From: Nocardia sp. XZ_19_385
GTDB taxonomy: Bacteria > Actinomycetota > Actinomycetes > Mycobacteriales > Mycobacteriaceae
Length of the DNA: 64,000 nt
Reading direction: 5' to 3'
NCBI RefSeq assembly: GCF_015355755.1
Contig: NZ_JACVEE010000001.1
Location: forward strand, 2,418,001 to 2,482,000
Shown: positions 54,676 through 62,856 of the stretch, piece after piece
How positions within the stretch are numbered: position 1 is the first letter of the stretch
Layout: each line of letters starts with the position of its first letter
Program-made: the position numbers and the translations under genes
Notes under the pieces: model-generated
The model's input: only the letters and a program-made list of their open reading frames with translations
The model's database searches: none
What the model was told of the DNA's origin: nothing

Positions 54676-55659
54676 GTGAAAACCACGACCAATCCCGCCC
54701 CTCGGCGCTCGGCGCCGAGCCTGGCGCTACGCGCTGCCAGACTTGTCGCCGCCGCAATGGCGCTCGCTGTCGCCATGGTCCTGTCCGCCTGCGGCAATTC
54801 GGATCCACTGGGCAGCAAAGGAAGCTGCGAAGGCGACGGACTCGTCGTCGGCTCGGCGGATTTCCAGGAATCCGAGACCGTGGCCCACATCTACGCCGAA
54901 GTATTGCGGATCAACGGTTTCCAGGTGGATACGAGATTCCGCATCGGCAGCCGGGAAGCCTACATTCCGGCGTTGCGCAGCTGCGCGATCTCGGTGGTCC
55001 CCGAATACACCGGCAATCTCCTGCAATATCTGGACAAGAACGCCACCGCCGCTACCTCCGCGGATGTCGACAAGGCCCTGACCGGCGTGCTCGGCGACGA
55101 GCTCGCCATCGCGAAGCCGGCCCCGGCGCAGGATTCCGACGCGGTGGTCGTGACCAAGGCCACCGCCGAGAAGTGGAATCTGACTTCCATCGGTGACCTG
55201 GCCCCGCATTCGGCCGAGGTGAAGTTCGGCGCCCCCGCGGAATTCGCCGAACGCGCCGGCGGCCTGCCCGGCCTGAAGAAGAACTACGGCCTGGATGTCT
55301 CGCGCGCCAATTTCGAGGCGATCGCCGACGGCGGCGGCCCCGCCACGGTGCGCGCGCTGGTCGAGGGCCAGGTCACCGCCGCCAATATCTTCACCACCTC
55401 CCAGGCCATTCTGGAGAACAACCTGGTGGTGCTCGCGGATCCGAAGAACAACTTCCCCGCGCAGAATGTGGTGCCGCTGTTCAACGCCAAGAAGAAGACC
55501 GACAAGGCGGCCAAGGTGCTCGACGCCGTGTCGGCCAAGCTCACCACCGAGGGACTGCTGAAACTCAACGAGGCCGTTTCGGGTAAGACCAAGACCGAAC
55601 CCAAGGCGGCCGCGCTGGAGTGGATTCGCACCCAGGGGCTCGACAAGCCCGTCAGTTAG
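54676..55659 (+). CDS. osmoprotectant ABC transporter substrate-binding lipoprotein
   Basis: A 327-residue binding protein. GTG 54676 is chosen (GGAAGGA five bases upstream). The signal peptide ends in the lipobox VLSAC (Cys about 39). The mature part has the OpuCC-type VVGSADFQESETVAHIYAEVL, SVVPEYTGNLLQYL and FTTSQAILENNLVVLADPKN motifs of betaine/choline-binding proteins. It is the first gene of a four-gene operon with the ATPase and two permeases. Confidence 0.9.
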   Translation: MKTTTNPAPRRSAPSLALRAARLVAAAMALAVAMVLSACGNSDPLGSKGSCEGDGLVVGSADFQESETVAHIYAEVLRINGFQVDTRFRIGSREAYIPALRSCAISVVPEYTGNLLQYLDKNATAATSADVDKALTGVLGDELAIAKPAPAQDSDAVVVTKATAEKWNLTSIGDLAPHSAEVKFGAPAEFAERAGGLPGLKKNYGLDVSRANFEAIADGGGPATVRALVEGQVTAANIFTTSQAILENNLVVLADPKNNFPAQNVVPLFNAKKKTDKAAKVLDAVSAKLTTEGLLKLNEAVSGKTKTEPKAAALEWIRTQGLDKPVS

Positions 55660-55669
55660 GAGTTTCCCG

Positions 55670-56830
55670 GTGTCCGATATCGAATTCCGTGGGATCGGCA
55701 AGATCTACCCGGACGGTACGCAGGCCGTCACCGACCTGGATCTGCTGATCCCCTCCGGGTCGTTCACCGTGTTCGTCGGGCCGTCCGGGTGTGGCAAGAC
55801 CACCTCGATGCGGATGATCAACCGGATGATCCAGCCCTCCAGCGGCTCGATCACCGTTGACGGACAAGATATTTCGCGGATCGACCCGGTGAAACTGCGG
55901 CTCGGTATCGGCTACGTCATCCAGAGCGGCGGCCTGCTGCCGCACCGCACGGTGCTCGACAACGTCGCGACCGTGCCGGTGCTGCGCGGTGATTCGCGCA
56001 AGGCCGCCCGGGCCGCCGCGCTGGAGGTACTCGACCGCGTCGGGCTGGATCGCGAACTGGCGAAACGGTATCCGGCGCAGCTCTCCGGCGGCCAGCAGCA
56101 GCGGGTCGGTGTGGCCCGGGCGCTGGCCGCCGATCCGCCGATCCTGCTGATGGACGAACCGTTCAGCGCGGTCGACCCGGTGGTGCGCGCCGAGTTGCAA
56201 GCCGAAATGCAAAGGCTGCAAGCGGAATTGCGCAAGACCATCGTGTTCGTCACGCACGATATCGACGAGGCGATCACGCTCGGTGACAAGGTCGCGGTGT
56301 TCGCGCGCGGCGGCGTGCTGCAGCAGTACGACACACCGCGGGAGGTATTGGCCCAGCCCGCAACGGATTTCGTCGCCGATTTCGTCGGTCACGATCGCGG
56401 TTACCGCGGGCTGTCGTTCCGGACCGCGCAGGGCGTGCCGCTGCACGAGATCCGGACCGCGACCGCGGATCAGGTCAAGGAACTCCGGCTCGAACTCGGC
56501 GACTGGGTGCTGGTGGTCGAGGAGGCCGGCAAGCCGGTCGGCTGGGTCGACGTGACCGGCGTGGAGACGATGCGCGCCGGCAGCGAACTGGCGCAGTGCA
56601 TGTCCGCGGGCGGCTCGCTGTTCACACCCAGCGGCGATCTGCGTCAGGCCATGGACGCTGCGATTTCCTCACCGTCGGGAATCGGTGTGGCAGTAGATGA
56701 TTCGGGCGCGGTGCGGGGCGGCGTACTGGCTACGGAGGTGCTCCAGCTGCTCGCCGATCAGCGCGCCGCCGAGGACGCCGAACGCAATCGCCAAGCCTAC
56801 GAGCACGGCATGACCAAGGATCCGGCGTGA
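55670..56830 (+). CDS. osmoprotectant ABC transporter ATP-binding protein (OpuCA/ProV type)
   Basis: A 386-residue ATPase from GTG 55670 (TAGGAG seven bases upstream). It has Walker A GPSGCGKTT near residue 37, signature LSGGQQQRVGVA, Walker B ILLMDEPFSAVDP and the H-loop VTHDIDEA. The C-terminal third (about 250-345) carries CBS-like repeats, the ionic-strength sensor of OpuA/OpuC ATPases. Its stop overlaps the first permease start by four bases. Confidence 0.93.
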   Translation: MSDIEFRGIGKIYPDGTQAVTDLDLLIPSGSFTVFVGPSGCGKTTSMRMINRMIQPSSGSITVDGQDISRIDPVKLRLGIGYVIQSGGLLPHRTVLDNVATVPVLRGDSRKAARAAALEVLDRVGLDRELAKRYPAQLSGGQQQRVGVARALAADPPILLMDEPFSAVDPVVRAELQAEMQRLQAELRKTIVFVTHDIDEAITLGDKVAVFARGGVLQQYDTPREVLAQPATDFVADFVGHDRGYRGLSFRTAQGVPLHEIRTATADQVKELRLELGDWVLVVEEAGKPVGWVDVTGVETMRAGSELAQCMSAGGSLFTPSGDLRQAMDAAISSPSGIGVAVDDSGAVRGGVLATEVLQLLADQRAAEDAERNRQAYEHGMTKDPA

Positions 56831-57477
56831 AGTACCTGATCGACAACTTCGCCGACATCATGGCTTTGACGAGAACCCATGTGAAATTGGCGCTGCTGCC
56901 GCTGCTGATCGGTTTGGTGATCGCCATTCCGGCGGGCGCTGTGATCCGCCGGGCGCCGCTGCTGCGCAAAATCACCACGGCGGTATCCAGCCTGGCGTAC
57001 ACCATTCCGTCGCTGGCACTGTTCGTCATCATTCCACCGCTGGTGGGCATTTCGACGATCGATCCGCTCAATGTCATCATCGCGCTCGCCCTGTATTCGA
57101 CGGCGCTGCTGTTGATCGCGGTGCCCGCGGCCCTGGATTCGGTGCCCGCCACCGTGCTCGACGCGGCCGATGCCGTCGGCTTCAGCCCGCTGCGCCGCAC
57201 GCTGACCGTCGATATGCCGCTGGCCATTCCGGTGTTCCTGTCCAGTCTGCGGGTCATCGCGGTCACCAATATCGCCATGGTTTCGGTGGGCGCGCTGATC
57301 GGCAGCGGCGGCCTCGGCGTGCTGTTCACCCAGGGTTATCAGCGCGACTACACCGACGAGATCGTCGCGGGCATCATCGTCACGCTGGCGCTCGCCCTGA
57401 TCGTCGACCGTGTGCTCTATGCCCTCGGGCGCTGGGGCACACCGTGGGTCCGCACCGCGAAAGGCGCCGGGGTATGA
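56827..57477 (+). CDS. osmoprotectant ABC transporter permease 1
   Basis: A 216-residue permease with about five helices and the EAA-type loop DAADAVGFSPLRRTLTVDMPLAIPVF, as in OpuCB. It starts at GTG 56827 within the ATPase stop and its own stop overlaps the second permease start, so the three membrane-complex genes are translationally coupled. Confidence 0.92.
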   Translation: MKYLIDNFADIMALTRTHVKLALLPLLIGLVIAIPAGAVIRRAPLLRKITTAVSSLAYTIPSLALFVIIPPLVGISTIDPLNVIIALALYSTALLLIAVPAALDSVPATVLDAADAVGFSPLRRTLTVDMPLAIPVFLSSLRVIAVTNIAMVSVGALIGSGGLGVLFTQGYQRDYTDEIVAGIIVTLALALIVDRVLYALGRWGTPWVRTAKGAGV

Positions 57478-58190
57478 ATCTTTTCCTCGAGGCTTGGCAA
57501 TACCTCACCGACGGCGCCAACTGGTCCGGGCCGACCGGGATCACCCAGCGCATCCTGGAACACCTCTGGTACAGCTTCCTCGCCGTCGCCGCCTCGGCCC
57601 TCGTCGCGATCCCGCTGGGTCTGGTCATCGGCCACACCCGCCGCGGCTCGGCCCTGCTGGTCGGCTTCGCCAACGCCATGCGCGCCCTGCCCACCCTCGG
57701 CCTGCTCACCTTCCTGGTGCTGCTGCTCGGCCTCGGCCTGATCCCACCCCTGCTCGCCCTCGTTACCGTCGGCATCCCGCCACTGCTCGCGGGCGCCTAC
57801 GCGGGCATCGCCAACGTCCCCGCCGACGTGGTCGACGCTTCCCGCGCCATGGGCATGACCGAACGCCAGATCCTGTTCCGCGTCGAAGTCCCCAACGCCC
57901 TGCCGATCATCCTGACCGGCCTGCGCGGCGCCACCCTCCAGGTCGTCGCCACCGCCACCATCGCCGCCTACGTCAACCTCGGCGGCCTGGGCCGCTACAT
58001 CTTCGACGGCATCGGCCTCTACCGCTACGACCGCGTCCTCGTCGGCGCCCTCTTGGTCGCCATCCTGGCAATGGCCCTTGACGGCCTCCTCGCCCTCGCG
58101 GTCTGGGCCGCCGCCCCCGGCACCGGCCGCCTACGCCGCACCCGCCCCCTCCCGATCACCTCGGCCGGAATCCTCCAGCCCACGAACTGA
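57474..58190 (+). CDS. osmoprotectant ABC transporter permease 2
   Basis: A 238-residue permease of the OpuCD type. ATG 57474 is in the ATGA overlap with permease 1; a longer frame starting at 57444 is less likely. The EAA loop is VVDASRAMGMTERQILFRVEVPNALPI, and the signature GLGRYIFDGIGLYRYD follows. It ends the operon and is followed at once by a strong bidirectional terminator. Confidence 0.92.
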   Translation: MNLFLEAWQYLTDGANWSGPTGITQRILEHLWYSFLAVAASALVAIPLGLVIGHTRRGSALLVGFANAMRALPTLGLLTFLVLLLGLGLIPPLLALVTVGIPPLLAGAYAGIANVPADVVDASRAMGMTERQILFRVEVPNALPIILTGLRGATLQVVATATIAAYVNLGGLGRYIFDGIGLYRYDRVLVGALLVAILAMALDGLLALAVWAAAPGTGRLRRTRPLPITSAGILQPTN

Positions 58191-58197
58191 ACCGACG

Positions 58198-58235
58198 ACA
58201 AAGGGCCCCGTTCCATTCGGAACAGGGCCCTTTGT
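58198..58235. terminator. bidirectional terminator between the osmoprotectant operon and the malic enzyme gene
   Basis: A 17-base stem with one mismatch (ACAAAGGGCCCCGTTCC with GGAACAGGGCCCTTTGT) around an ATTC loop. T-runs flank it on either strand, and the two convergent genes end eight and 17 bases away. Confidence 0.88.
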
Positions 58236-58251
58236 TCAGCGAACGCGGCTG

Positions 58252-59448
58252 TTACGCAACACCCTCGGCACGCGCGGCGGCGGCGACGGCCTCGGCGACG
58301 GCCGGGGCGACGCGGGGGTCCAGCGGGCTGGGGACGATCTTCTCCGGGCCCAGCTCGTCGGCGACGACGCTCAGGATGGCGTCGGCGGCGGCGATCTTCA
58401 TGCCCTCGGTGATGCGGCGGGCGCCGGCGTCCAGGGCGCCCTTGAAGACGCCCGGGAAAGCGAGCACGTTGTTGATCTGGTTCGGGAAATCGCTGCGGCC
58501 GGTGGCCACGATCGAGGCGTACTTGCGGGCCACCTCGGGGTGGATCTCCGGATCCGGGTTGGACATCGCGAACACGATCGACTCCGGGGCCATCGAGGCG
58601 ATGAGCTCCTCGGCGATCAGACCGGCCGACAGGCCCAGGAACACATCGGCGCCGGCCAGCGCCTCGGCCGCGCCACCGCTCAGGCCGCGCGGGTTGGTGC
58701 GCTGCGCCAGTTCGGCTTTCACGCCGTTGAGGTCGGAGCGCTCCCTGGCGACGATGCCCTTGGAGTCGAGCACGGTGACATCCTTGACGCCCGCGGCGAG
58801 CAGGATGTTGGTGCAGGCCACACCCGCCGCGCCGGCGCCGGACACCACGACCTTGAGGCCGTCGATGGCGCGACCCTGCACCTTGGCCGCACCGTTGAGC
58901 GCGGCCAGCACCACGATGGCGGTGCCGTGCTGGTCGTCGTGCATGACCGGGCAGTCCAGCGCCTCGATGAGACGCTGCTCGACCTCGAAGCAGCGGGGAG
59001 CGGAGATGTCTTCCAGGTTGACCGCGCCGAAGCTCGGGCGCAGCCGGATGATCGTCTCCACGATCTCGTCGACATCCTTGGTGTCGAGCACGATCGGGAT
59101 CGAGTTCAGGTCGGCGAACTTCTTGAACAGCGCCGCCTTGCCCTCCATCACGGGCAGCGAGGCGCGCGGGCCGATATCGCCGAGACCGAGCACCGCGGTG
59201 CCGTCGCTGACCACGACCACCAGGCGGTCGGTCCAGGTGTACTGCTTGGCCATCGTCACGTCCTGCGCGATGGCGCGGCTCACCTGGGCGACGCCGGGGG
59301 TGTAGGCGATGGAAAGGTCGCGCTGGGTTTCCAGCGGCGCCGCGAGTTCGACCGAGAGTTTGCCGCCGAGATGGCCTGCGAAAATCTCTTCCTGGGTGAT
59401 TTCGGAAAGGGCCGCAGTGGCATTCGGTGCGTCAGTCACAGGTGACAC
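58252..59448 (-). CDS. NAD(P)-dependent malic enzyme
   Basis: A 398-residue bacterial-type malic enzyme that decarboxylates malate to pyruvate. GTG 59448 is chosen because AGGAG stands seven bases upstream (product MSPVTDAPNATAAL); the longer frame lacks a ribosome-binding site. Motifs: SIAYTPGVAQVSRAI (Tyr acid), GLGDIG, metal-binding VNLEDISAPRCFEVE and MHDDQHGTAIV, and the nucleotide-binding GAGAAGVA. It lacks the phosphotransacetylase-like extension found in MaeB. Paired palindromes in the upstream region suggest a dedicated regulator. Confidence 0.93.
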   Translation of the reverse strand: MSPVTDAPNATAALSEITQEEIFAGHLGGKLSVELAAPLETQRDLSIAYTPGVAQVSRAIAQDVTMAKQYTWTDRLVVVVSDGTAVLGLGDIGPRASLPVMEGKAALFKKFADLNSIPIVLDTKDVDEIVETIIRLRPSFGAVNLEDISAPRCFEVEQRLIEALDCPVMHDDQHGTAIVVLAALNGAAKVQGRAIDGLKVVVSGAGAAGVACTNILLAAGVKDVTVLDSKGIVARERSDLNGVKAELAQRTNPRGLSGGAAEALAGADVFLGLSAGLIAEELIASMAPESIVFAMSNPDPEIHPEVARKYASIVATGRSDFPNQINNVLAFPGVFKGALDAGARRITEGMKIAAADAILSVVADELGPEKIVPSPLDPRVAPAVAEAVAAAARAEGVA

Positions 59449-59488
59449 GATTTCACTCCTGCTCGGGTGGGGCAATCCAGGGGGACGG

Positions 59489-59502
59489 TTACCGCCGGGT
59501 AA
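59489..59502 (-). promoter_or_regulatory. palindromic operator copy 1 upstream of malic enzyme
   Basis: TTACC-CGGC-GGTAA on the minus strand, a perfect five-base inverted repeat, 41 bases before the malic enzyme start. Confidence 0.55.
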
Positions 59503-59573
59503 TTGGTATTAGGTGGTGCAGCACACCGAGTGCGCGCACCGGTATGTTTCGATTCCTCAGGGATTCTTGCTTA

Positions 59574-59587
59574 TTACCCGGCGGTAT
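59574..59587 (+). promoter_or_regulatory. palindromic operator copy 2 upstream of malic enzyme
   Basis: TTACCCGGCGGTAT, identical at 13 of 14 positions to copy 1 read on the other strand and 85 bases further upstream. Confidence 0.5.
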
Positions 59588-59835
59588 CGAAATGTGTTGT
59601 GGCGCTGCTGACTCTCGGCGGTGTCCGCGGCGGCTCGCGTGGTTACGCAGGCTGCCGCCTCCCGTGACTCTCGGGGTGCGACGGTGCGTCGCGCGGCGGA
59701 GATCACCGTTGTTCCCGAACCCGGCGGTGGCGGAGCGGGGAATCCGCAACATTCTGCCAGCCGGCCCGATGACATGCCAAACCGGTGTGATGAAACTCCG
59801 GTGCTGCGCCATCATCCGAGGGTAGGACCCGGGAA

Positions 59836-59856
59836 TTACCCCTACGTAAGGGGAAA
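59836..59856. promoter_or_regulatory. inverted repeat near the end of the flavoprotein gene
   Basis: TTACCCCT and AGGGGAAA flank ACGTA; seven of eight arm bases pair. It may be a protein site or the terminator hairpin of the flavoprotein gene, whose stop is 71 bases to the right. Confidence 0.35.
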
Positions 59857-59926
59857 CTCGCAGCCCGGACCGGTTCGGATGTGAGAGACCCGACGAACGG
59901 CAGGGACCGGTCTGTGCGGACCGACC

Positions 59927-61600
59927 TCAGCTGGCCACCGCACCGGAGGGAACGCCGGCCGGTTCCGTGCCCGCTGTCCGCGCGACGGCAAGCACCGATT
60001 TCTGACCTGAAGTCCGGCGCACGCCGGGATCGAGTTCGACGTCCGCGCCGCCCGCCCACCCGTCCGGCCTGCGGCCCAGCGGCACCGGCACCTCGGCGGC
60101 GGGCACGACCGCCACCGGCGCGGCCGGACGTGCGACATCGGTGCGCACCCAGATGCGGTCGAGTCCGCCCGAGGTCAGCCGCACCCGCCAATCCGCGCCG
60201 GCCTCCGGATGATCGGTGCGCTGGTGCATGCCGCGGCTCTCGGTCCGCGCCAGCGCGCTGTACTTCGTCCACCGGGCGACCGCCAGCAGCGCCGCGGCCT
60301 GCCGGGCCGATAGTCGGTCCGCGCCGGCGCCGCCGAGGTCGAATTCCGCGCCCGGCCACATCGCGTCGAGTTCGGCGATGCTGTCGCGCAGGCTGCCCGC
60401 ACTGCGCCAGTAGCTGCGGCGCAGCGGCAGCGTGTGCTCCTGGACCAGGCCGATGACGGCGCGCGGGTCGATCCGCGCCCGGGTGCTCAACCCCGCACCC
60501 GGCACCGGCCGAACCGGTCCCGGTGTGCCGCGTTCCTGGGCGAATCGGGCCGCACCCGCACCCGCCCACACGCCGGAGGCGATGGCCCAGGACCCGCCCT
60601 GCCCGCCGAAACCGCTGGCCGCGCCGGTAATCGGCTCCCGGGTGGCGGCGTCGCCCGCGGCATAGAGCCCGGGGACGGTGGTGGCGCACTCCGGTGCGGT
60701 CAGCAGCAGCCCGCCGGTCCCGCCGACGGTGCCGCCCAGCACCGGGCGCAGCAGCACCCGGGCGGCTGTCGCGTCTACGCCCTGCTGCGACAGCCAATTG
60801 CGCGTATGCGCGGGCAGGTCGTCGAGCGCGGCGTAGACGCGACGGCCCTGTCCGATCGCGGCGAAGGCCGCCGGGTGGTCGCTGAGCACGGCGCCGGTCT
60901 CGTCGTAGAGCTTCTCGAACCGCATCGCGTGCGCCGGTGCGCCAGAGACCGGCGCCAGCCCGTAGGCGCTGGAAAATTCCATGCCCGACAGCTGCGCACC
61001 CGCTTCGGCGGCCAGCAGAAGCCCGTCGCCGGTGTTCCCCTCGGTCCCTGCGCCACCGGAGCGGAACGCACAGCCACCGGTCGCCACCACCACCGCGCCC
61101 GCATGCACGGTCCAGCCGCGATATCGGTGCTGCAGTCCGGTCGCCCCGCCCACGACCCCGTCCCGATCGACGAGCAGCTGCAGCGCCGGATGGTGGTCCA
61201 GAACCAGTACCCCGGCTTCCCGCAGCCGGCGGCGCAGCCTGCGCAGATAGCTCGCCCCGCCGAGGCGGACCCGCGTGCCGCAGAGTTCCGCGGGAAAGCG
61301 ATGACCCCAGCGCGTCAGCTGATCGACGCGCCGATGGGTCTCTTCCAGCATCCGGTGCATCCAGTCCGGATCCCCCAGATCGCCGCCCTGCTCCACGGCC
61401 TGCCGCACCGCCTCGTCCCGAGCGGGACCGGGCGGAATGTTCCACAGCGTGCTCACCCCGGAGGCGGTCGGGCCACTGGCCCCACAGCGCCCCTTGTCGA
61501 CCAGCACCACGCGGGCGCCGGCCGCGGCGGCCGAGAGGGCGGCCCAGGCTCCGGCGGGACCTCCGCCGAGAACCAGTACGTCCGTCTCGATCGCACTCAC
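59927..61600 (-). CDS. FAD-dependent oxidoreductase (fumarate reductase / aspartate oxidase flavoprotein fold)
   Basis: A 557-residue flavoprotein from GTG 61600, which puts the FAD motif VLVLGGGPAGAWAA at residue 8; a TTG at 61636 would add 12 residues. The GRCGASGPTASG loop, the VVVATGGCAF strand and the GLYAAGDAA block place it in the succinate dehydrogenase/L-aspartate oxidase/AprA-type group. No iron-sulphur or membrane partner gene is adjacent, so it is probably a soluble oxidase or reductase of unknown substrate. A long inverted repeat lies 41-69 bases upstream. Confidence 0.82.
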   Translation of the reverse strand: MSAIETDVLVLGGGPAGAWAALSAAAAGARVVLVDKGRCGASGPTASGVSTLWNIPPGPARDEAVRQAVEQGGDLGDPDWMHRMLEETHRRVDQLTRWGHRFPAELCGTRVRLGGASYLRRLRRRLREAGVLVLDHHPALQLLVDRDGVVGGATGLQHRYRGWTVHAGAVVVATGGCAFRSGGAGTEGNTGDGLLLAAEAGAQLSGMEFSSAYGLAPVSGAPAHAMRFEKLYDETGAVLSDHPAAFAAIGQGRRVYAALDDLPAHTRNWLSQQGVDATAARVLLRPVLGGTVGGTGGLLLTAPECATTVPGLYAAGDAATREPITGAASGFGGQGGSWAIASGVWAGAGAARFAQERGTPGPVRPVPGAGLSTRARIDPRAVIGLVQEHTLPLRRSYWRSAGSLRDSIAELDAMWPGAEFDLGGAGADRLSARQAAALLAVARWTKYSALARTESRGMHQRTDHPEAGADWRVRLTSGGLDRIWVRTDVARPAAPVAVVPAAEVPVPLGRRPDGWAGGADVELDPGVRRTSGQKSVLAVARTAGTEPAGVPSGAVAS

Positions 61601-61640
61601 AGAAGAAATATTCGGCCACAATTCATCCGGCCGCAACCGG

Positions 61641-61669
61641 AGCTGATAACTATTGCGCTTTTATCAGCT
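61641..61669. repeat. perfect inverted repeat upstream of the flavoprotein gene
   Basis: Nine-base arms AGCTGATAA and TTATCAGCT separated by 11 bases. The right arm overlaps the stop codon of the small membrane protein gene. The spacing, two half-sites 20 bases apart, suits a dimeric regulator; a hairpin terminator is the alternative. Confidence 0.5.
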
Positions 61670-61930
61670 CCACCACTGAGTCCACAGCAATAAACCAGAG
61701 GCCACAAAAACAACCATCGATCCAGAAAATGCGAGCAAACCCCGACGCCGGTCGGCAAAAACTTGCGCCGAAATAACAACGACCGAAGTCCCCACATGCC
61801 AGGCGATGGATTCCCCGCCCGGACCGGGAAAGCCACGCCGGTCCCCGATGACCGCGGTGGCGACCACCACCAGCATCAGCACGAAGGTCCCCGCGGCGAC
61901 CAAACCACTGAACCCGCGCAGCGCCCTCAT
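61664..61930 (-). CDS. small membrane protein (88 aa)
   Basis: I do not recognise a family. The product has three likely transmembrane segments: about residues 8-28, 42-58 and 66-85, ending in LLLWTQWWS, with an Arg-rich loop (ADRRRG) between the second and third. Its ATG overlaps the PHP gene stop by four bases (61927-61930), which supports it as a real, coupled gene. Function unknown. Confidence 0.6.
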   Translation of the reverse strand: MRALRGFSGLVAAGTFVLMLVVVATAVIGDRRGFPGPGGESIAWHVGTSVVVISAQVFADRRRGLLAFSGSMVVFVASGLLLWTQWWS

Positions 61931-62793
61931 CGAGAGACCACCGCCACCCCGCTTGCTTTGCCGACGAGAGCCTCGAATTGCGCCGGGTCGGTGGTGAACT
62001 CGCCGAGCCGGATGGTCTTGTTGGCGCCGTGGTAGTCCGACGAGCCGGTGCTGAGCAAGCCCAGTTCGGCGGCCAGATCACTGAGGACGGCCCGGTCGGC
62101 GGCACTGTGATCGGGGTGATCGATCTCCAGCCCGCCCAAGCCCCGGGTGGTCAGATCGCGAATATCGTCGAGGGCGAGCATGCGACCGCGCTTGCGGGCC
62201 CGCGCGTGCGCGAGGACGCTCACACCGCCCGCGGCCGCGATCATCTCCACCGCGCGGCGCAGCGGGGTGTCGGCCTTCTCCGCGTAGTAGCGGCCATGCG
62301 GGGCGAGCAGATCGGTGAACGCGGCATCGACCGTCGGCACCACGCCCGCATTGACGAGGGCGCGCGCCAGGTGCGGCCGACCCGCAGAGGCGCCGGCCGA
62401 GGCCAGCACGGCATCGGGATCGATGGGCAGGCCGTCGGCGGCCATCCGCTCGGCCATGGCCCGCAACCGGTCCACCCGTTCGGCACGCAGGCGTTCGCGC
62501 TCCTCGGCGAAACTGCTGTCGGCCGGGTCGAAGAGATAGGCCAGCAGGTGCACCGGCACCGGCCAGCCGTCCTCACCGAGACCGACGCACGACATCTCCA
62601 TGCCCCGCACCAGCGTCAGGCCCGCCGGCAGCGCATCGACCGCCTCGGCCCACCCGGAGGTGGTGTCGTGGTCGGTGATCGCCACGACGTCGAGACCGGC
62701 CGCGGCGGCATTGCGCACGAGTTCGGCCGGGGTGTCGGTGCCGTCGGAGGCGTTCGAGTGGGTGTGGAGATCGATGCGCACGTCATCAGTCAT
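61927..62793 (-). CDS. PHP-domain phosphoesterase (nucleoside 3',5'-bisphosphate phosphatase / RNase AM type)
   Basis: A 288-residue metal-dependent phosphoesterase of the YciV/TrpH group. Metal-binding motifs: DLHTHSNASDGT (residues 8-19), ITDHDTTSG near 40, a Glu in GMEMSC, SVLAHARARK near 200 and GSSDYHG near 258. Known members remove the phosphate from 3',5'-bisphosphonucleotides and trim 5' ends of RNA. It is divergent from corA and coupled to the small membrane protein gene. Confidence 0.9.
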   Translation of the reverse strand: MTDDVRIDLHTHSNASDGTDTPAELVRNAAAAGLDVVAITDHDTTSGWAEAVDALPAGLTLVRGMEMSCVGLGEDGWPVPVHLLAYLFDPADSSFAEERERLRAERVDRLRAMAERMAADGLPIDPDAVLASAGASAGRPHLARALVNAGVVPTVDAAFTDLLAPHGRYYAEKADTPLRRAVEMIAAAGGVSVLAHARARKRGRMLALDDIRDLTTRGLGGLEIDHPDHSAADRAVLSDLAAELGLLSTGSSDYHGANKTIRLGEFTTDPAQFEALVGKASGVAVVSR

Positions 62794-62811
62794 ACCGTGC
62801 GGGGAAGGTTT

Positions 62812-62823
62812 CGGTGATCACCG
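62812..62823. promoter_or_regulatory. 12-bp palindrome between the PHP and corA genes
   Basis: CGGTGATCACCG is a perfect palindrome in the 63-base divergent gap. It could be a shared operator; chance is possible for a site this short in GC-rich DNA. Confidence 0.3.
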
Positions 62824-62843
62824 GTATGCGGCTGTTACAGACG

Positions 62844-62849
62844 TAGCAT
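62844..62849 (+). promoter_or_regulatory. candidate -10 element, leaderless start of corA
   Basis: TAGCAT ends seven bases before GTG at 62857, with no Shine-Dalgarno sequence. No clear -35 box. Confidence 0.4.
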
Positions 62850-62856
62850 CGGATTC

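Larger units (their letters stand above)
59449..59926. other. intergenic region upstream of malic enzyme
   Basis: About 480 bases with no gene I can support; short frames in it lack ribosome-binding sites and homologues I recognise. It contains two copies of a palindrome (59489-59502 and 59574-59587) and a further inverted repeat at 59836-59856, described separately, so it is mainly regulatory DNA for the malic enzyme gene. Confidence 0.6.

Noticed and set aside
59427..59825. Possible small genes upstream of malic enzyme
   Set aside because: Short Arg/Cys-rich frames without ribosome-binding sites; the region contains paired palindromes and is better read as regulatory.
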